DNA of 64,000 nucleotides from Canna indica. Its lineage: Eukaryota > Streptophyta > Magnoliopsida > Zingiberales > Cannaceae. The notes below the pieces were generated by a model, which searched no databases, was not told where the DNA came from, and saw nothing but the letters and a program-made list of their open reading frames with translations. Below, one piece after another: positions 33,919-48,237 of this stretch; the first letter of the stretch is position 1, and every line of letters starts with the position of its first letter. The position numbers were made by a program, and so were the translations under genes. Location of the stretch: NCBI GenBank assembly GCA_034359265.1, contig CP136890.1, positions 46,660,501-46,724,500 on the forward strand, in the 5' to 3' direction.

Positions 33919-36522
33919 ATGGGAGAAGTTGTTAATCGAGTTATTTTTGACAGACTAATGCAAAGAATTGCAAGATTTTCGAATAGAATCTTGAACTTTC
34001 GGGTATCGACTCGAAACGACCAAAAATCTGAGTCCCGGGCGACTCCAGATCATTCACTGTGATGGGAGAAGTTGTTAATCGAGTTATTTTTGACAGACTA
34101 ATGCAAAGAATTGCAAGATTTTTCGAATAGAATCTTGAACTTTCGGGTATCGACTCGAAACGACCAGAAATCTGAGTCCCGGGCGACTCCAGATCATTCA
34201 CTGTTATGGGAGAAGTTGTTAATCGAGTTATTTTTGACCGACTAATGCAAAGAATTACACGCTTTTCGAACAGAATGCTGAACGAAGCATACTGATTGAA
34301 TTTTCGGGTATCGACTCGAAAATACCAGAAATCTGAGTCCCGGGCGACTCCAGATCATTCACTGTGATGGGAGAAGTTGATAATCGAGTTATTTTTGACA
34401 GACTAATGCAAAGAATTGCAAGATTTTTTGAATAGAATCTTGAACTTTCGGGTATCGACTCGAAACGACCAGAAATCTGAGTCCCGGACGACTCCAGATC
34501 ATTCACTGTGATGGGAGAAGTTGTTAATCGAGTTATTTTTGACCGACTAATGCAAAGAATTACACGCTTTTCGAACAGGATGCTGAACGAAGCCTACTGA
34601 TTGAACTTTCGGGTATCGACTCGAAACGACCAGAAATGTCCCGGGCGACTCCAGAACATTCACTGTGATGGGAGAAGTTGTTAATCGAGTTATTTTTGAC
34701 CGACTAATGCAAAGAATTACACGCTTTTCGAACAGAATGCTGAACGAAGCATACTGATTGAACTTTCGGGTATCGACACGAAACGACCAGAAATCTGAGT
34801 CCCGGGCGACTCCAGATCATTCACTGTGATTGGAGAAGTTGTTAATCGAGTTATTTTTGACAGACTAATGCAAAGAATTGCAAGATTTTTCGGATAGAAT
34901 CTTGAACATTCGGGTATCGACTTGAAACGACCAAAAATCTGAGTCCCGGGCGACTCCAGATCATTCACTGTGATGGGAGAAGTTGTTAATCGAGTTATTT
35001 TTGACCGACTAATGCAAAGAATTACACGCTTTTCGAACAGGATGCTGAACGAAGCCTACTGATTGAACTTTCGGGTATCGACTCGAAACGACCAGAAATT
35101 TCCCGGGCGACTCCAGAACATTCACTGTGATGGGAGAAGTTGTTAATCGAGTTATTTTTGACCGACTAATGCAAAGAATTACACGCTTTTCGAACAGAAT
35201 GCTGAACGAAGTATACTGATTGAACTTTCGGGTATCGACACGAAACGACCAGAAATTTGAGTCTCGGGCGACTCCAGATCATTCACTGTGATGGGAGAAG
35301 TTGTTAATCGAGTTATTTTTGACCGACTAATGCAAAGAATTACACGCTTTTCGAACAGAATGCTGAACGAAGCATACTGATTGAACTTTCGGGTATCGAC
35401 ACGAAACGACCAGAAATCTGAGTCCCGGGCGACTCCAGATCATTCACTGTGATGGGAGAAGTTGTTAATCGAGCTATTTTTGACAGACTAATGCAAAGAA
35501 TTGCAAGATTTTCGAATAGAATCTTGAACTTTCGGGTATCGACTCGAAACGACCAAAAATCTGAGTCCCGGGCGACTCCAGATCATTCACTGTGATGGGA
35601 GAAGTTGTTAATCGAGTTATTTTTGACAGACTAATGCAAAGAATTGCAAGATTTTTCGAATAGAATCTTGAACTTTCGGGTATCGACTCGAAACGACCAG
35701 AAATCTGAGTCCCGGGCGACTCCAGATCATTCACTGTTATGGGAGAAGTTGTTAATCGAGTTATTTTTGACCGACTAATGCAAAGAATTACACGCTTTTC
35801 GAACAGAATGCTGAACGAAGCATACTGATTGAATTTTCGGGTATCGACTCGAAAATACCAGAAATCTGAGTCCCGGGCGACTCCAGATCATTCACTGTGA
35901 TGGGAGAAGTTGATAATCGAGTTATTTTTGACAGACTAATGCAAAGAATTGCAAGATTTTTTGAATAGAATCTTGAACTTTCGGGTATCGACTCGAAACG
36001 ACCAGAAATCTGAGTCCCGGACGACTCCAGATCATTCACTGTGATGGGAGAAGTTGTTAATCGAGTTATTTTTGACCGACTAATGCAAAGAATTACACGC
36101 TTTTCGAACAGGATGCTGAACGAAGCCTACTGATTGAACTTTCGGGTATCGACTCGAAACGACCAGAAATTTCCCGGGCGACTCCAGAACATTCACTGTG
36201 ATGGGAGAAGTTGTTAATCGAGTTATTTTTGACCGACTAATGCAAAGAATTACACGCTTTTCGAACAGAATGCTGAACGAAGTATACTGATTGAACTTTC
36301 GGGTATCGACACGAAACGACCAGAAATTTGAGTCTCGGGCGACTCCAGATCATTCACTGTGATGGGAGAAGTTGTTAATCGAGTTATTTCTGACCGACTA
36401 ATGCAAAGAATTACACGCTTTTCGAACAGAATGCTGAACGAAGCATACTGATTGAACTTTCGGGTATCGACACGAAACGACCAGAAATCTGAGTCCCGGG
36501 CGACTCCAGATCATTCACTGTG
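33919..36522. repeat. Ten-monomer 1533-bp HOR plus seven-monomer 1071-bp HOR
   Basis: The copy at 33919 (1533 bp) reads C3-C'-A3-Cx-B-A5-C4-Bt-A4-A5. The copy at 35452 (1071 bp) reads C3-C'-A3-Cx-Bt-A4-A5. The short form is the long form without the internal B-A5-C4 module (157+161+144 = 462 bp), a clean HOR-scale indel between two B monomers. Confidence 0.9.
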
Positions 36523-38504
36523 ATGGGAGAAGTTGTTAATCGAGTTATTTTTGACAGACTAATGCAAAGAATTGCAAGATTTTCGAATAGAATCTTGAAC
36601 TTTCGGGTATCGACTCGAAACGACCAAAAATCTGAGTCCCGGGCGACTCCAGATCATTCACTGTGATGGGAGAAGTTGTTAATCGAGTTATTTTTGACAG
36701 ACTAATGCAAAGAATTGCAAGATTTTTCGAATAGAATCTTGAACTTTCGGGTATCGACTCGAAACGACCAGAAATCTGAGTCCCGGGCGACTCCAGATCA
36801 TTCACTGTTATGGGAGAAGTTGTTAATCGAGTTATTTTTGACCGACTAATGCAAAGAATTACACGCTTTTCGAACAGAATGCTGAACGAAGCATACTGAT
36901 TGAATTTTCGGGTATCGACTCGAAAATACCAGAAATCTGAGTCCCGGGCGACTCCAGATCATTCACTGTGATGGGAGAAGTTGATAATCGAGTTATTTTT
37001 GACAGACTAATGCAAAGAATTGCAAGATTTTTTGAATAGAATCTTGAACTTTCGGGTATCGACTCGAAACGACCAGAAATCTGAGTCCCGGACGACTCCA
37101 GATCATTCACTGTGATGGGAGAAGTTGTTAATCGAGTTATTTTTGACCGACTAATGCAAAGAATTACACGCTTTTCGAACAGGATGCTGAACGAAGCCTA
37201 CTGATTGAACTTTCGGGTATCGACTCGAAACGACCAGAAATGTCCCGGGCGACTCCAGAACATTCACTGTGATGGGAGAAGTTGTTAATCGAGTTATTTT
37301 TGACCGACTAATGCAAAGAATTACACGCTTTTCGAACAGAATGCTGAACGAAGCATACTGATTGAATTTTCGGGTATCGACTCGAAAATACCAGAAATCT
37401 GAGTCCCGGGCGACTCCAGATCATTCACTGTTATGGGAGAAGTTGTTAATCGAGTTATTTTTGACCGACTAATGCAAAGAATTACACGCTTTTCGAACAG
37501 AATGCTGAACGAAGCATACTGATTGAATTTTCGGGTATCGACTCGAAAATACCAGAAATCTGAGTCCCGGGCGACTCCAGATCATTCACTGTGATGGGAG
37601 AAGTTGATAATCGAGTTATTTTTGACAGACTAATGCAAAGAATTGCAAGATTTTTCGGATAGAATCTTGAACATTCGGGTATCGACTTGAAACGACCAAA
37701 AATCTGAGTCCCGGGCGACTCCAGATCATTCACTGTGATGGGAGAAGTTGTTAATCGAGTTATTTTTGACCGACTAATGCAAAGAATTGCAAGATTTTTC
37801 GGATAGAATCTTGAACATTCGGGTATCGACTTGAAACGACCAGAAATCTGAGTCCCGGGCGACTCCAGATCATTCACTGTGATTGGAGAAGTTGTTAATC
37901 GAGTTATTTTTGACAGACTAATGCAAAGAATTGCAAGATTTTTCGGATAGAATCTTGAACATTCGGGTATCGACTTGAAACGACCAAAAATCTGAGTCCC
38001 GGGCGACTCCAGATCATTCACTGTGATGGGAGAAGTTGTTAATCGAGTTATTTTTGACCGACTAATGCAAAGAATTACACGCTTTTCGAACAGGATGCTG
38101 AACGAAGCCTACTGATTGAACTTTCGGGTATCGACTCGAAACGACCAGAAATTTCCCGGGCGACTCCAGAACATTCACTGTGATGGGAGAAGTTGTTAAT
38201 CGAGTTATTTTTGACCGACTAATGCAAAGAATTACACGCTTTTCGAACAGAATGCTGAACGAAGTATACTGATTGAACTTTCGGGTATCGACACGAAACG
38301 ACCAGAAATTTGAGTCTCGGGCGACTCCAGATCATTCACTGTGATGGGAGAAGTTGTTAATCGAGTTATTTTTGACCGACTAATGCAAAGAATTACACGC
38401 TTTTCGAACAGAATGCTGAACGAAGCATACTGATTGAACTTTCGGGTATCGACACGAAACGACCAGAAATCTGAGTCCCGGGCGACTCCAGATCATTCAC
38501 TGTG
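36523..38504. repeat. Thirteen-monomer variant with a C4 triplet (1982 bp)
   Basis: Order C3-C'-A3-Cx-B-A3-A3-C4-C4-C4-Bt-A4-A5. The three C4 copies start at 37594, 37738 and 37882. The first has the Cx head (GTTGATAATCG). The second has an A-type GACCGAC head with a C4 body. Only the third is a normal C4. This is the strongest local cluster of chimeric monomers. Confidence 0.87.
37738..37881. other. A-head/C4-body chimeric monomer
   Basis: Reads GACCGAC, the A-class mark, but continues with TTGCAAGATTTTTCGGATAG, the C4 body. In almost all other monomers GACCGAC is linked to TTACAC and GACAGAC to TTGCAAG. The switch lies within the roughly 17 bp between these marks, so it records a very short conversion tract or a crossover. 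Confidence 0.8.
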
Positions 38505-41427
38505 ATGGGAGAAGTTGTTAATCGAGCTATTTTTGACAGACTAATGCAAAGAATTGCAAGATTTTCGAATAGAATCTTGAACTTTCGGGTATCGACTCGA
38601 AACGACCAAAAATCTGAGTCCCGGGCGACTCCAGATCATTCACTGTGATGGGAGAAGTTGTTAATCGAGTTATTTTTGACAGACTAATGCAAAGAATTGC
38701 AAGATTTTTCGAATAGAATCTTGAACTTTCGGGTATCGACTCGAAACGACCAGAAATCTGAGTCCCGGGCGACTCCAGATCATTCACTGTTATGGGAGAA
38801 GTTGTTAATCGAGTTATTTTTGACCGACTAATGCAAAGAATTACACGCTTTTCGAACAGAATGCTGAACGAAGCATACTGATTGAATTTTCGGGTATCGA
38901 CTCGAAAATACCAGAAATCTGAGTCCCGGGCGACTCCAGATCATTCACTGTGATGGGAGAAGTTGATAATCGAGTTATTTTTGACAGACTAATGCAAAGA
39001 ATTGCAAGATTTTTTGAATAGAATCTTGAACTTTCGGGTATCGACTCGAAACGACCAGAAATCTGAGTCCCGGACGACTCCAGATCATTCACTGTGATGG
39101 GAGAAGTTGTTAATCGAGTTATTTTTGACCGACTAATGCAAAGAATTACACGCTTTTCGAACAGGATGCTGAACGAAGCCTACTGATTGAACTTTCGGGT
39201 ATCGACTCGAAACGACCAGAAATGTCCCGGGCGACTCCAGAACATTCACTGTGATGGGAGAAGTTGTTAATCGAGTTATTTTTGACCGACTAATGCAAAG
39301 AATTACACGCTTTTCGAACAGAATGCTGAACGAAGCATACTGATTGAACTTTCGGGTATCGACACGAAACGACCAGAAATCTGAGTCCCGGGCGACTCCA
39401 GATCATTCACTGTGATTGGAGAAGTTGTTAATTGAGTTATTTTTGACAGACTAATGCAAAGAATTGCAAGATTTTTCGGATAGAATCTTGAACATTCGGG
39501 TATCGACTTGAAACGACCAAAAATCTGAGTCCCGGGCGACTCCAGATCATTCACTGTGATGGGAGAAGTTGTTAATCGAGTTATTTTTGACCGACTAATG
39601 CAAAGAATTACACGCTTTTCGAACAGGATGCTGAACGAAGCCTACTGATTGAACTTTCGGGTATCGACTCGAAACGACCAGAAATTTCCCGGGCGACTCC
39701 AGAACATTCACTGTGATGGGAGAAGTTGTTAATCGAGTTATTTTTGACCGACTAATGCAAAGAATTACACGCTTTTCGAACAGAATGCTGAACGAAGTAT
39801 ACTGATTGAACTTTCGGGTATCGACACGAAACGACCAGAAATTTGAGTCTCGGGCGACTCCAGATCATTCACTGTGATGGGAGAAGTTGTTAATCGAGTT
39901 ATTTTTGACCGACTAATGCAAAGAATTACACGCTTTTCGAACAGAATGCTGAACGAAGCATACTGATTGAACTTTCGGGTATCGACACGAAACGACCAGA
40001 AATCTGAGTCCCGGGCGACTCCAGATCATTCACTGTGATGGGAGAAGTTGTTAATCGAGTTATTTTTGACAGACTAATGCAAAGAATTGCAAGATTTTTC
40101 GAATAGAATCTTGAACTTTCGGGTATCGACTCGAAACGACCAGAAATCTGAGTCCCGGGCGACTCCAGATCATTCACTGTTATGGGAGAAGTTGTTAATC
40201 GAGTTATTTTTGACCGACTAATGCAAAGAATTACACGCTTTTCGAACAGAATGCTGAACGAAGCATACTGATTGAATTTTCGGGTATCGACTCGAAAATA
40301 CCAGAAATCTGAGTCCCGGGCGACTCCAGATCATTCACTGTGATGGGAGAAGTTGATAATCGAGTTATTTTTGACAGACTAATGCAAAGAATTGCAAGAT
40401 TTTTTGAATAGAATCTTGAACTTTCGGGTATCGACTCGAAACGACCAGAAATCTGAGTCCCGGACGACTCCAGATCATTCACTGTGATGGGAGAAGTTGT
40501 TAATCGAGTTATTTTTGACCGACTAATGCAAAGAATTACACGCTTTTCGAACAGGATGCTGAACGAAGCCTACTGATTGAACTTTCGGGTATCGACTCGA
40601 AACGACCAGAAATGTCCCGGGCGACTCCAGAACATTCACTGTGATGGGAGAAGTTGTTAATCGAGTTATTTTTGACCGACTAATGCAAAGAATTACACGC
40701 TTTTCGAACAGAATGCTGAACGAAGCATACTGATTGAACTTTCGGGTATCGACACGAAACGACCAGAAATCTGAGTCCCGGGCGACTCCAGATCATTCAC
40801 TGTGATTGGAGAAGTTGTTAATTGAGTTATTTTTGACAGACTAATGCAAAGAATTGCAAGATTTTTCGGATAGAATCTTGAACATTCGGGTATCGACTTG
40901 AAACGACCAAAAATCTGAGTCCCGGGCGACTCCAGATCATTCACTGTGATGGGAGAAGTTGTTAATCGAGTTATTTTTGACCGACTAATGCAAAGAATTA
41001 CACGCTTTTCGAACAGGATGCTGAACGAAGCCTACTGATTGAACTTTCGGGTATCGACTCGAAACGACCAGAAATTTCCCGGGCGACTCCAGAACATTCA
41101 CTGTGATGGGAGAAGTTGTTAATCGAGTTATTTTTGACCGACTAATGCAAAGAATTACACGCTTTTCGAACAGAATGCTGAACGAAGTATACTGATTGAA
41201 CTTTCGGGTATCGACACGAAACGACCAGAAATTTGAGTCTCGGGCGACTCCAGATCATTCACTGTGATGGGAGAAGTTGTTAATCGAGTTATTTTTGACC
41301 GACTAATGCAAAGAATTACACGCTTTTCGAACAGAATGCTGAACGAAGCATACTGATTGAACTTTCGGGTATCGACACGAAACGACCAGAAATCTGAGTC
41401 CCGGGCGACTCCAGATCATTCACTGTG
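38505..41427. repeat. Ten-monomer 1533-bp HOR and a 1390-bp derivative lacking C3
   Basis: The copy at 38505 reads C3-C'-A3-Cx-B-A5-C4-Bt-A4-A5. The copy at 40038 lacks C3 (1533 minus 143 = 1390). Both C4 monomers have GTTAATTGAG, a private mark showing that these two copies descend from one another. Confidence 0.9.
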
Positions 41428-42931
41428 ATGGGAGAAGTTGTTAATCGAGTTATTTTTGACAGACTAATGCAAAGAATTGCAAGATTTTCGAATAGAATCT
41501 TGAACTTTCGGGTATCGACTCGAAACGACCAAAAATCTGAGTCCCGGGCGACTCCAGATCATTCACTGTGTTGGGAGAAGTTGTTAATCGAGTTATTTTT
41601 GACAGACTAATGCAAAGAATTGCAAGATTTTTCGAATAGAATCTTGAACTTTCGGGTATCGACTCGAAACGACCAGAAATCTGAGTCCCGGGTGACTCCA
41701 GATCATTCACTGTTATGGGAGAAGTTGTTAATCGAGTTATTTTTGACCGACTAATGCAAAGAATTACACGCTTTTTCGAACAGAATGCTGAAAGAAGCCT
41801 ACTGATTGAATTTTCGGGTATCGACTCGAAAATACCAGAAATCTGAGTCCCGGGCGACTCTAGATCATTCACTGTTATGGGAGAAGTTGTTAATCGAGTT
41901 ATTTTTGACCGACTAATGCAAAGAATTACACGTTTTTCGAACAGGATGCTGAACGAAGCCTACTGATTGAACTTTCGGGTATCGACTCGAAACGACCAAA
42001 AATGTCCCGGGCGACTCCAGAACATTCACTGTGATGGGAGAAGTTGTTAATCGAGTTATTTTTGACCGACTAATGCAAAGAATTACACGCTTTTCGAACA
42101 GAATGCTGAACGAAGCATACTGATTGAACTTTCGGGTATCGACACGAAACGACCAGAAATCTGAGTCCCGGGCGACTCCAGATCATTCACTGTGGTGGGA
42201 GAAGTTGTTAATCGAGTTATTTTTGACAGACTAATGCAAAGAATTGCAAGATTTTTCGAATAGAATCTTGAACTTTCGGGTATCGATTCGAAACGACCAA
42301 AAATCTGAGTCCCGGGCGACTCCAGATCATTCACTGTGATGGGAGAAGTTGTTAATCGAGTTATTTTTGACAGACTAATGCAAAGAATTGCAAGATTTTT
42401 CGAATAGAATCTTGAACTTTCGGGTATCGACTCGAAACGACCAGAAATCTGTGTCCCGGGCTACTCCAGAACATTCACTGTGATGGGAGAAGTTGTTAAT
42501 CGAGTTATTTTTGACCGACTAATGCAAAGAATTACATGCTTTTCGAACAGAAAGCTGAACGAAGCATACTGATTGAACTTTCGGGTATCGACACGAAACG
42601 ACCAGAAATCTTAGTCCCGGGCGACTCCAGATCATTCACTGTGATAGGAGAAGTTGTTAATCGAGTTATTTTTGACAGACTAATGCAAAGAATTGCAAGA
42701 TTTTTCGGATAGAATCTTGAACATTCGGGTATCGACTCGAAACGACCAAAAATCTGAGTCCCGGGCGACTCCAGATCATTCACTGTGATGGGAGAAGTTG
42801 TTAATCGAGTTATTTTTGACAGACTAATGCAAAGAATTGCAAGATTTTTCGAATAGAATCTTGAACTTTCGGGTATCGACTCGAAACGACCAGAAATCTG
42901 AGTCCCGGGCTACTCCAGATCATTCACTGTG
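41428..42931. repeat. Junction block returning to the 1247-bp HOR type (1504 bp)
   Basis: Order C3-C'-A1-B-A5-C1-C2-A5-C4-C2. C' begins GTGTTGGG. A1-B-A5-C1-C2 is the canonical unit minus A3-Bb-A4, and A5-C4-C2 is the module also seen at 2659, 12669 and 45744. Private marks include CAGAAAGCTG near 42550 and CTTAGTCCC near 42611. Confidence 0.84.
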
Positions 42932-45900
42932 ATGGGAGAAGTTGTTAATCGAGTTATTTTTGACCGACTAATGCAAAGAATTACACGCTTTTTCGAACAG
43001 AATGCTGAAAGAAGCCTACTGATTGAATTTTCGGGTATCGACTCGAAAATACCAGAAATCTGAGTCCCGGGCGACTCCAGATCATTCACTGTTATGGGAG
43101 AAGTTGTTAATCGAGTTATTTTTGACCGACTAATGCAAAGAATTACACGTTTTTCGAACAGGATGCTGAACGAAGCCTACTGATTGAACTTTCGGGTATC
43201 GACTCGAAACGACCAGAAATGTCCCGGGAGACTCCAGAACATTCACTGTGATGGGAGAAGTTGTTAATCGAGTTATTTTTGACCGACTAATGCAAAGAAT
43301 TACACGCTTTTCGAACAGAATGCTGAACGAAGCATACTGATTGAATTTTCGGGTATCGACTCGAAAATACCAGAAATCTGAGTCCCGGGCGACTCCAGAT
43401 CATTCACTGTTATGGGAGAAGTTGTTAATCGAGTTATTTTTGACCGACTAATGCAAAGAATTACACGCTTTTCGAATAGGATGCTGAACGAAGCCTACTG
43501 ATTGAACTTTCGGGTATCGACTCGAAACGACCAGAAATGTCCCGGGCGACTCCAGAACATTCACTGTGATGGGAGAAGTTTTTAATCGAGTTATTTTTGA
43601 CCGACTAATGCAAAGAATTACACGCTTTTCGAACAGAATGCTGAACGAAGCATACTGATTGAATTTTCGGGTATCGACTCAAAAATACCAGAAATCTGAG
43701 TCCCGGGCGACTCCAGATCATTCACTGTTATGGGAGAAGTTGTTAATCGAGTTATTTTTGACCGACTAATGCAAAGAATTACACGCTTTTCGAATAGGAT
43801 GCTGAACGAAGCCTACTGATTGAACTTTCGGGTATCGACTCGAAACGACCAGAAATGTCCCGGGCGACTCCAGAACATTCACTGTGATGGGAGAAGTTTT
43901 TAATCGAGTTATTTTTGACCGACTAATGCAAAGAATTACACGCTTTTCGAACAGAATGCTGAACGAAGTATACTGATTGAACTTTCGGGTATCGACACGA
44001 AACGACCAGAAATCTGAGTCTCGGGCGACTCCAGATCATTCACTGTGATGGTAGAAGTTGTTAATCGAGTTATTTTTGACCGACTAATGCAAAGAATTAC
44101 ACGCTTTTCGAACAAAATGCTGAACGAAGCATACTGATTGAACTTTCGGGTATCGACACGAAACGACCAGAAATCTGAGTCCCGGGTGACTCCAGATCAT
44201 TCACTGTGGTGGGAGAAGTTGTTAATCGAGTTATTTTTGACAGACTAATGCAAAGAATTGCAAGATTTTTCGAATAGAATCTTGAACTTTCGAGTATCGA
44301 TTCGAAACGACCAAAAATCTGAGTCCCGGGCGACTCCAGATCATTCACTGTGATGGGAGAAGTTGTTAATCGAGTTATTTTTGACAGACTAATGCAAAGA
44401 ATTGCAAGATTTTTCGAATAGAATCTTGAACTTTCGGGTATCGACTCGAAACTACCAGAAATCTGTGTCCCGGGCTACTCCAGATCATTCACTGTGATGG
44501 GAGAAGTTGTTAATCGAGTTATTTTTGACCGACTAATGCAAAGAATTACACGCTTTTTCGAACAGAATGCTGAAAGAAGCCTACTGATTGAATTTTCGGG
44601 TATCGACTCGAAAATACCAGAAATCTGAGTCCCGGGCGACTCCAGATCATTCACTGTTATGGGAGAAGTTGTTAATCGAGTTATTTTTGACCGACTAATG
44701 CAAAGAATTACACGTTTTTCGAACAGGATGCTGAACGAAGCCTACTGATTGAACTTTCGGGTATCGACTCGAAACGACCAGAAATGTCCCGGGCGACTCC
44801 AGAACATTCACTGTGATGGGAGAAGTTGTTAATCGAGTTATTTTTGACCGACTAATGCAAAGAATTACACGCTTTTCGAACAGAATGCTGAACGAAGCAT
44901 ACTGATTGAATTTTCGGGTATCGACTCGAAAATACCAGAAATCTGAGTCCCGGGCGACTCCAGATCATTCACTGTTATGGGAGAAGTTGTTAATCGAGTT
45001 ATTTTTGACCGACTAATGCAAAGAATTACACGCTTTTCGAATAGGATGCTGAACGAAGCCTACTGATTGAACTTTCGGGTATCGACTCGAAACGACCAGA
45101 AATGTCCCGGGCGACTCCAGAACATTCACTGTGATGGGAGAAGTTTTTAATCGAGTTATTTTTGACCGACTAATGCAAAGAATTACACGTTTTTCGAACA
45201 GAATGCTGAACGAAGTATACTGATTGAACTTTCGGGTATCGACACGAAACGACCAGAAATCTGAGTCTCGGGCGACTCCAGATCATTCACTGTGATGGGA
45301 GAAGTTGTTAATCGAGTTATTTTTGACCGACTAATGCAAAGAATTACACGCTTTTCGAACAGAATGCTGAACGAAGCATACTGATTGAACTTTCGGGTAT
45401 CGACACGAAACGACCAGAAATCTGAGTCCCGGGCGACTCCAGATCATTCACTGTGGTGGGAGAAGTTGTTAATCGAGTTATTTTTGACAGACTAATGCAA
45501 AGAATTGCAAGATTTTTCGAATAGAATCTTGAACTTTCGGGTATCGATTCGAAACGACCAAAAATCTGAGTCCCGGGCGACTCCAGATCATTCACTGTGA
45601 TGGGAGAAGTTGTTAATCGAGTTATTTTTGACAGACTAATGCAAAGAATTGCAAGATTTTTCGAATAGAATCTTGAACTTTCGGGTATCGACTCGAAACG
45701 ACCAGAAATCTGTGTCCCGGGCTACTCCAGAACATTCACTGTGATGGGAGAAGTTGTTAATCGAGTTATTTTTGACCGACTAATGCAAAGAATTACATGC
45801 TTTTCGAACAGAATGCTGAACGAAGCATACTGATTGAACTTTCGGGTATCGACACGAAACGACCAGAAATCTGAGTCCCGGGCGACTCCAGATCATTCAC

Positions 45901-48237
45901 TGTGATAGGAGAAGTTGTTAATCGAGTTATTTTTGACAGACTAATGCAAAGAATTGCAAGATTTTTCGGATAGAATCTTGAACATTCGGGTATCGACTCG
46001 AAATGACCAAAAATCTGAGTCCCGGGCGACTCCAGATCATTCACTGTGATGGGAGAAGTTGTTAATCGAGTTATTTTTGACAGACTAATGCAAAGAATTG
46101 CAAGATTTTTCGAATAGAATCTTGAACTTTCGGGTATCGACTCGAAACGACCAGAAATCTGAGTCCCGGGCTACTCCAGATCATTCACTGTGATGGGAGA
46201 AGTTGTTAATCGAGTTATTTTTGACCGACTAATGCAAAGAATTACACGCTTTTTCGAACAGAATGCTGAAAGAAGCCTACTGATTGAATTTTCGGGTATC
46301 GACTCGAAAATACCAGAAATCTGAGTCCCGGGCGACTCCAGATCATTCACTGTTATGGGAGAAGTTGTTAATCGAGTTATTTTTGACCGACTAATGCAAA
46401 GAATTACACGTTTTTCGAACAGGATGCTGAACGAAGCCTACTGATTGAACTTTCGGGTATCGACTCGAAACGACCAGAAATGTCCCGGGCGACTCCAGAA
46501 CATTCACTGTGATGGGAGAAGTTGTTAATCGAGTTATTTTTGACCGACTAATGCAAAGAATTACACGCTTTTCGAACAGAATGCTGAACGAAGCATACTG
46601 ATTGAATTTTCGGGTATCGACTCAAAAATACCAGAAATCTGAGTCCCGGGCGACTCCAGATCATTCACAGTTATGGGAGAAGTTGTTAATCGAGTTATTT
46701 TTGACCGACTAATGCAAAGAATTACACACTTTTCGAATAGGATGCTGAACGAAGCCTACTGATTGAACTTTCGGGTATCGACTCGAAACGACCAGAAATG
46801 TCCCGGGCGACTCCAGAACATTCACTGTGATGGGAGAAGTTTTTAATCGAGTTATTTTTGACCGACTAATGCAAAGAATTACACGCTTTTCGAACAGAAT
46901 GCTGAACGAAGTATACTGATTGAACTTTCGGGTATCGACACGAAACGACCAGAAATCTGAGTCTCGGGCGACTCCAGATCATTCACTGTGATGGGAGAAG
47001 TTGTTAATCGAGTTATTTTTGACCGACTAATGCAAAGAATTACACGCTTTTCGAACAGAATGCTGAACGAAGCATACTGATTGAACTTTCGGGTATCGAC
47101 ACGAAACGACCATAAATCTGAGTCCCGGGCGACTCCAGATCATTCACTGTGGTGGAAGAAGTTGTTAATCGAGTTATTTTTGACAGACTAATGCAAAGAA
47201 TTGCAAGATTTTTCGAATAGAATCTTGAACTTTCGGGTATCGATTCGAAACGACCAAAAATCTGAGTCCCGGGCGACTCCAGATCATTCACTGTGATGGG
47301 AGAAGTTGTTAATCGAGTTATTTTTGACAGACTAATGCAAAGAATTGCAAGATTTTTCGAATAGAATCTTGAACTTTCGGGTATCGACTCGAAACGACCA
47401 GAAATCTGTGTCCCGGGCTACTCCAGATCATTCACTGTGATGGGAGAAGTTGTTAATCGAGTTATTTTTGACCGACTAATGCAAAGAATTACACGCTTTT
47501 TCGAACAGAATGCTGAAAGAAGCCTACTGATTGAATTTTCGGGTATCGACTCGAAAATACCAGAAATCTGAGTCCCGGGCGACTCCAGATCATTCACTGT
47601 TATGGGAGAAGTTGTTAATCGAGTTATTTTTGACCGACTAATGCAAAGAATTACACGTTTTTCGAACAGGATGCTGAACGAAGCCTACTGATTGAACTTT
47701 CGGGTATCGACTCGAAACGACCAGAAATGTCCCGGGCGACTCCAGAACATTCACTGTGATGGGAGAAGTTGTTAATCGAGTTATTTTTGACCGACTAATG
47801 CAAAGAATTACACGCTTTTCGAACAGAATGCTGAACGAAGCATACTAATTGAATTTTCGGGTATCGACTCGAAAATACCAGAAATCTGAGTCCCGGGCGA
47901 CTCCAGATCATTCACTGTTATGGGAGAAGTTGTTAATCGAGTTATTTTTGACCGACTAATGCAAAGAATTACACGCTTTTCGAATAGGATGCTGAACGAA
48001 GCCTACTGATTGAACTTTCGGGTATCGACTCGAAACGACCAGAAATGTCCCGGGCGACTCCAGAACATTCACTGTGATGGGAGAAGTTGTTAATCGAGTT
48101 ATTTTTGACCGACTAATGCAAAGAATTACACGCTTTTCGAACAGAATGCTGAACGAAGCCTACTGATTGAACTTTAGGGTATCGACTCGAAACGACCAGA
48201 AATCTGAGTCCCGGGCGACTCCAGATCATTCACTGTG
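42932..48237. repeat. Right-flank 1247-bp HORs (10-, 8-, 3-, 8- and 5-monomer units)
   Basis: Units start at 42932 (1565 bp, canonical with an extra A3-Bb pair), 44497 (1247 bp), 45744 (A5-C4-C2, 449 bp), 46193 (1247 bp) and 47440 (A1-B-A3-Bb, then a divergent A at 48077). The first A3 of the extra pair keeps an A4-like AAGTTTTTAATCG head. The monomer at 48077 carries TTTAGGGTATCG and immediately precedes the domain border. Confidence 0.9.

Larger units (their letters stand above)
1..48237. repeat. Satellite domain 1 (A, B and C monomers only)
   Basis: About 312 monomers of classes A (161-162 bp), B (157 bp) and C (143-144 bp). Tails read CCCGGGCGACTCC or, in A4, CTCGGGCGACTCC; no D-type tail (CGCCCAGCAATC) occurs. 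The 1247-bp eight-monomer HOR is the recurrent theme at 3.1-4.4, 13.1-16.2 and 42.9-48.1 kb. The intervening blocks are rearranged derivatives of the same subtypes. The flanks share one HOR while the interior carries several different, locally amplified ones, which suggests that newer units expanded inside an older array. Confidence 0.93.
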
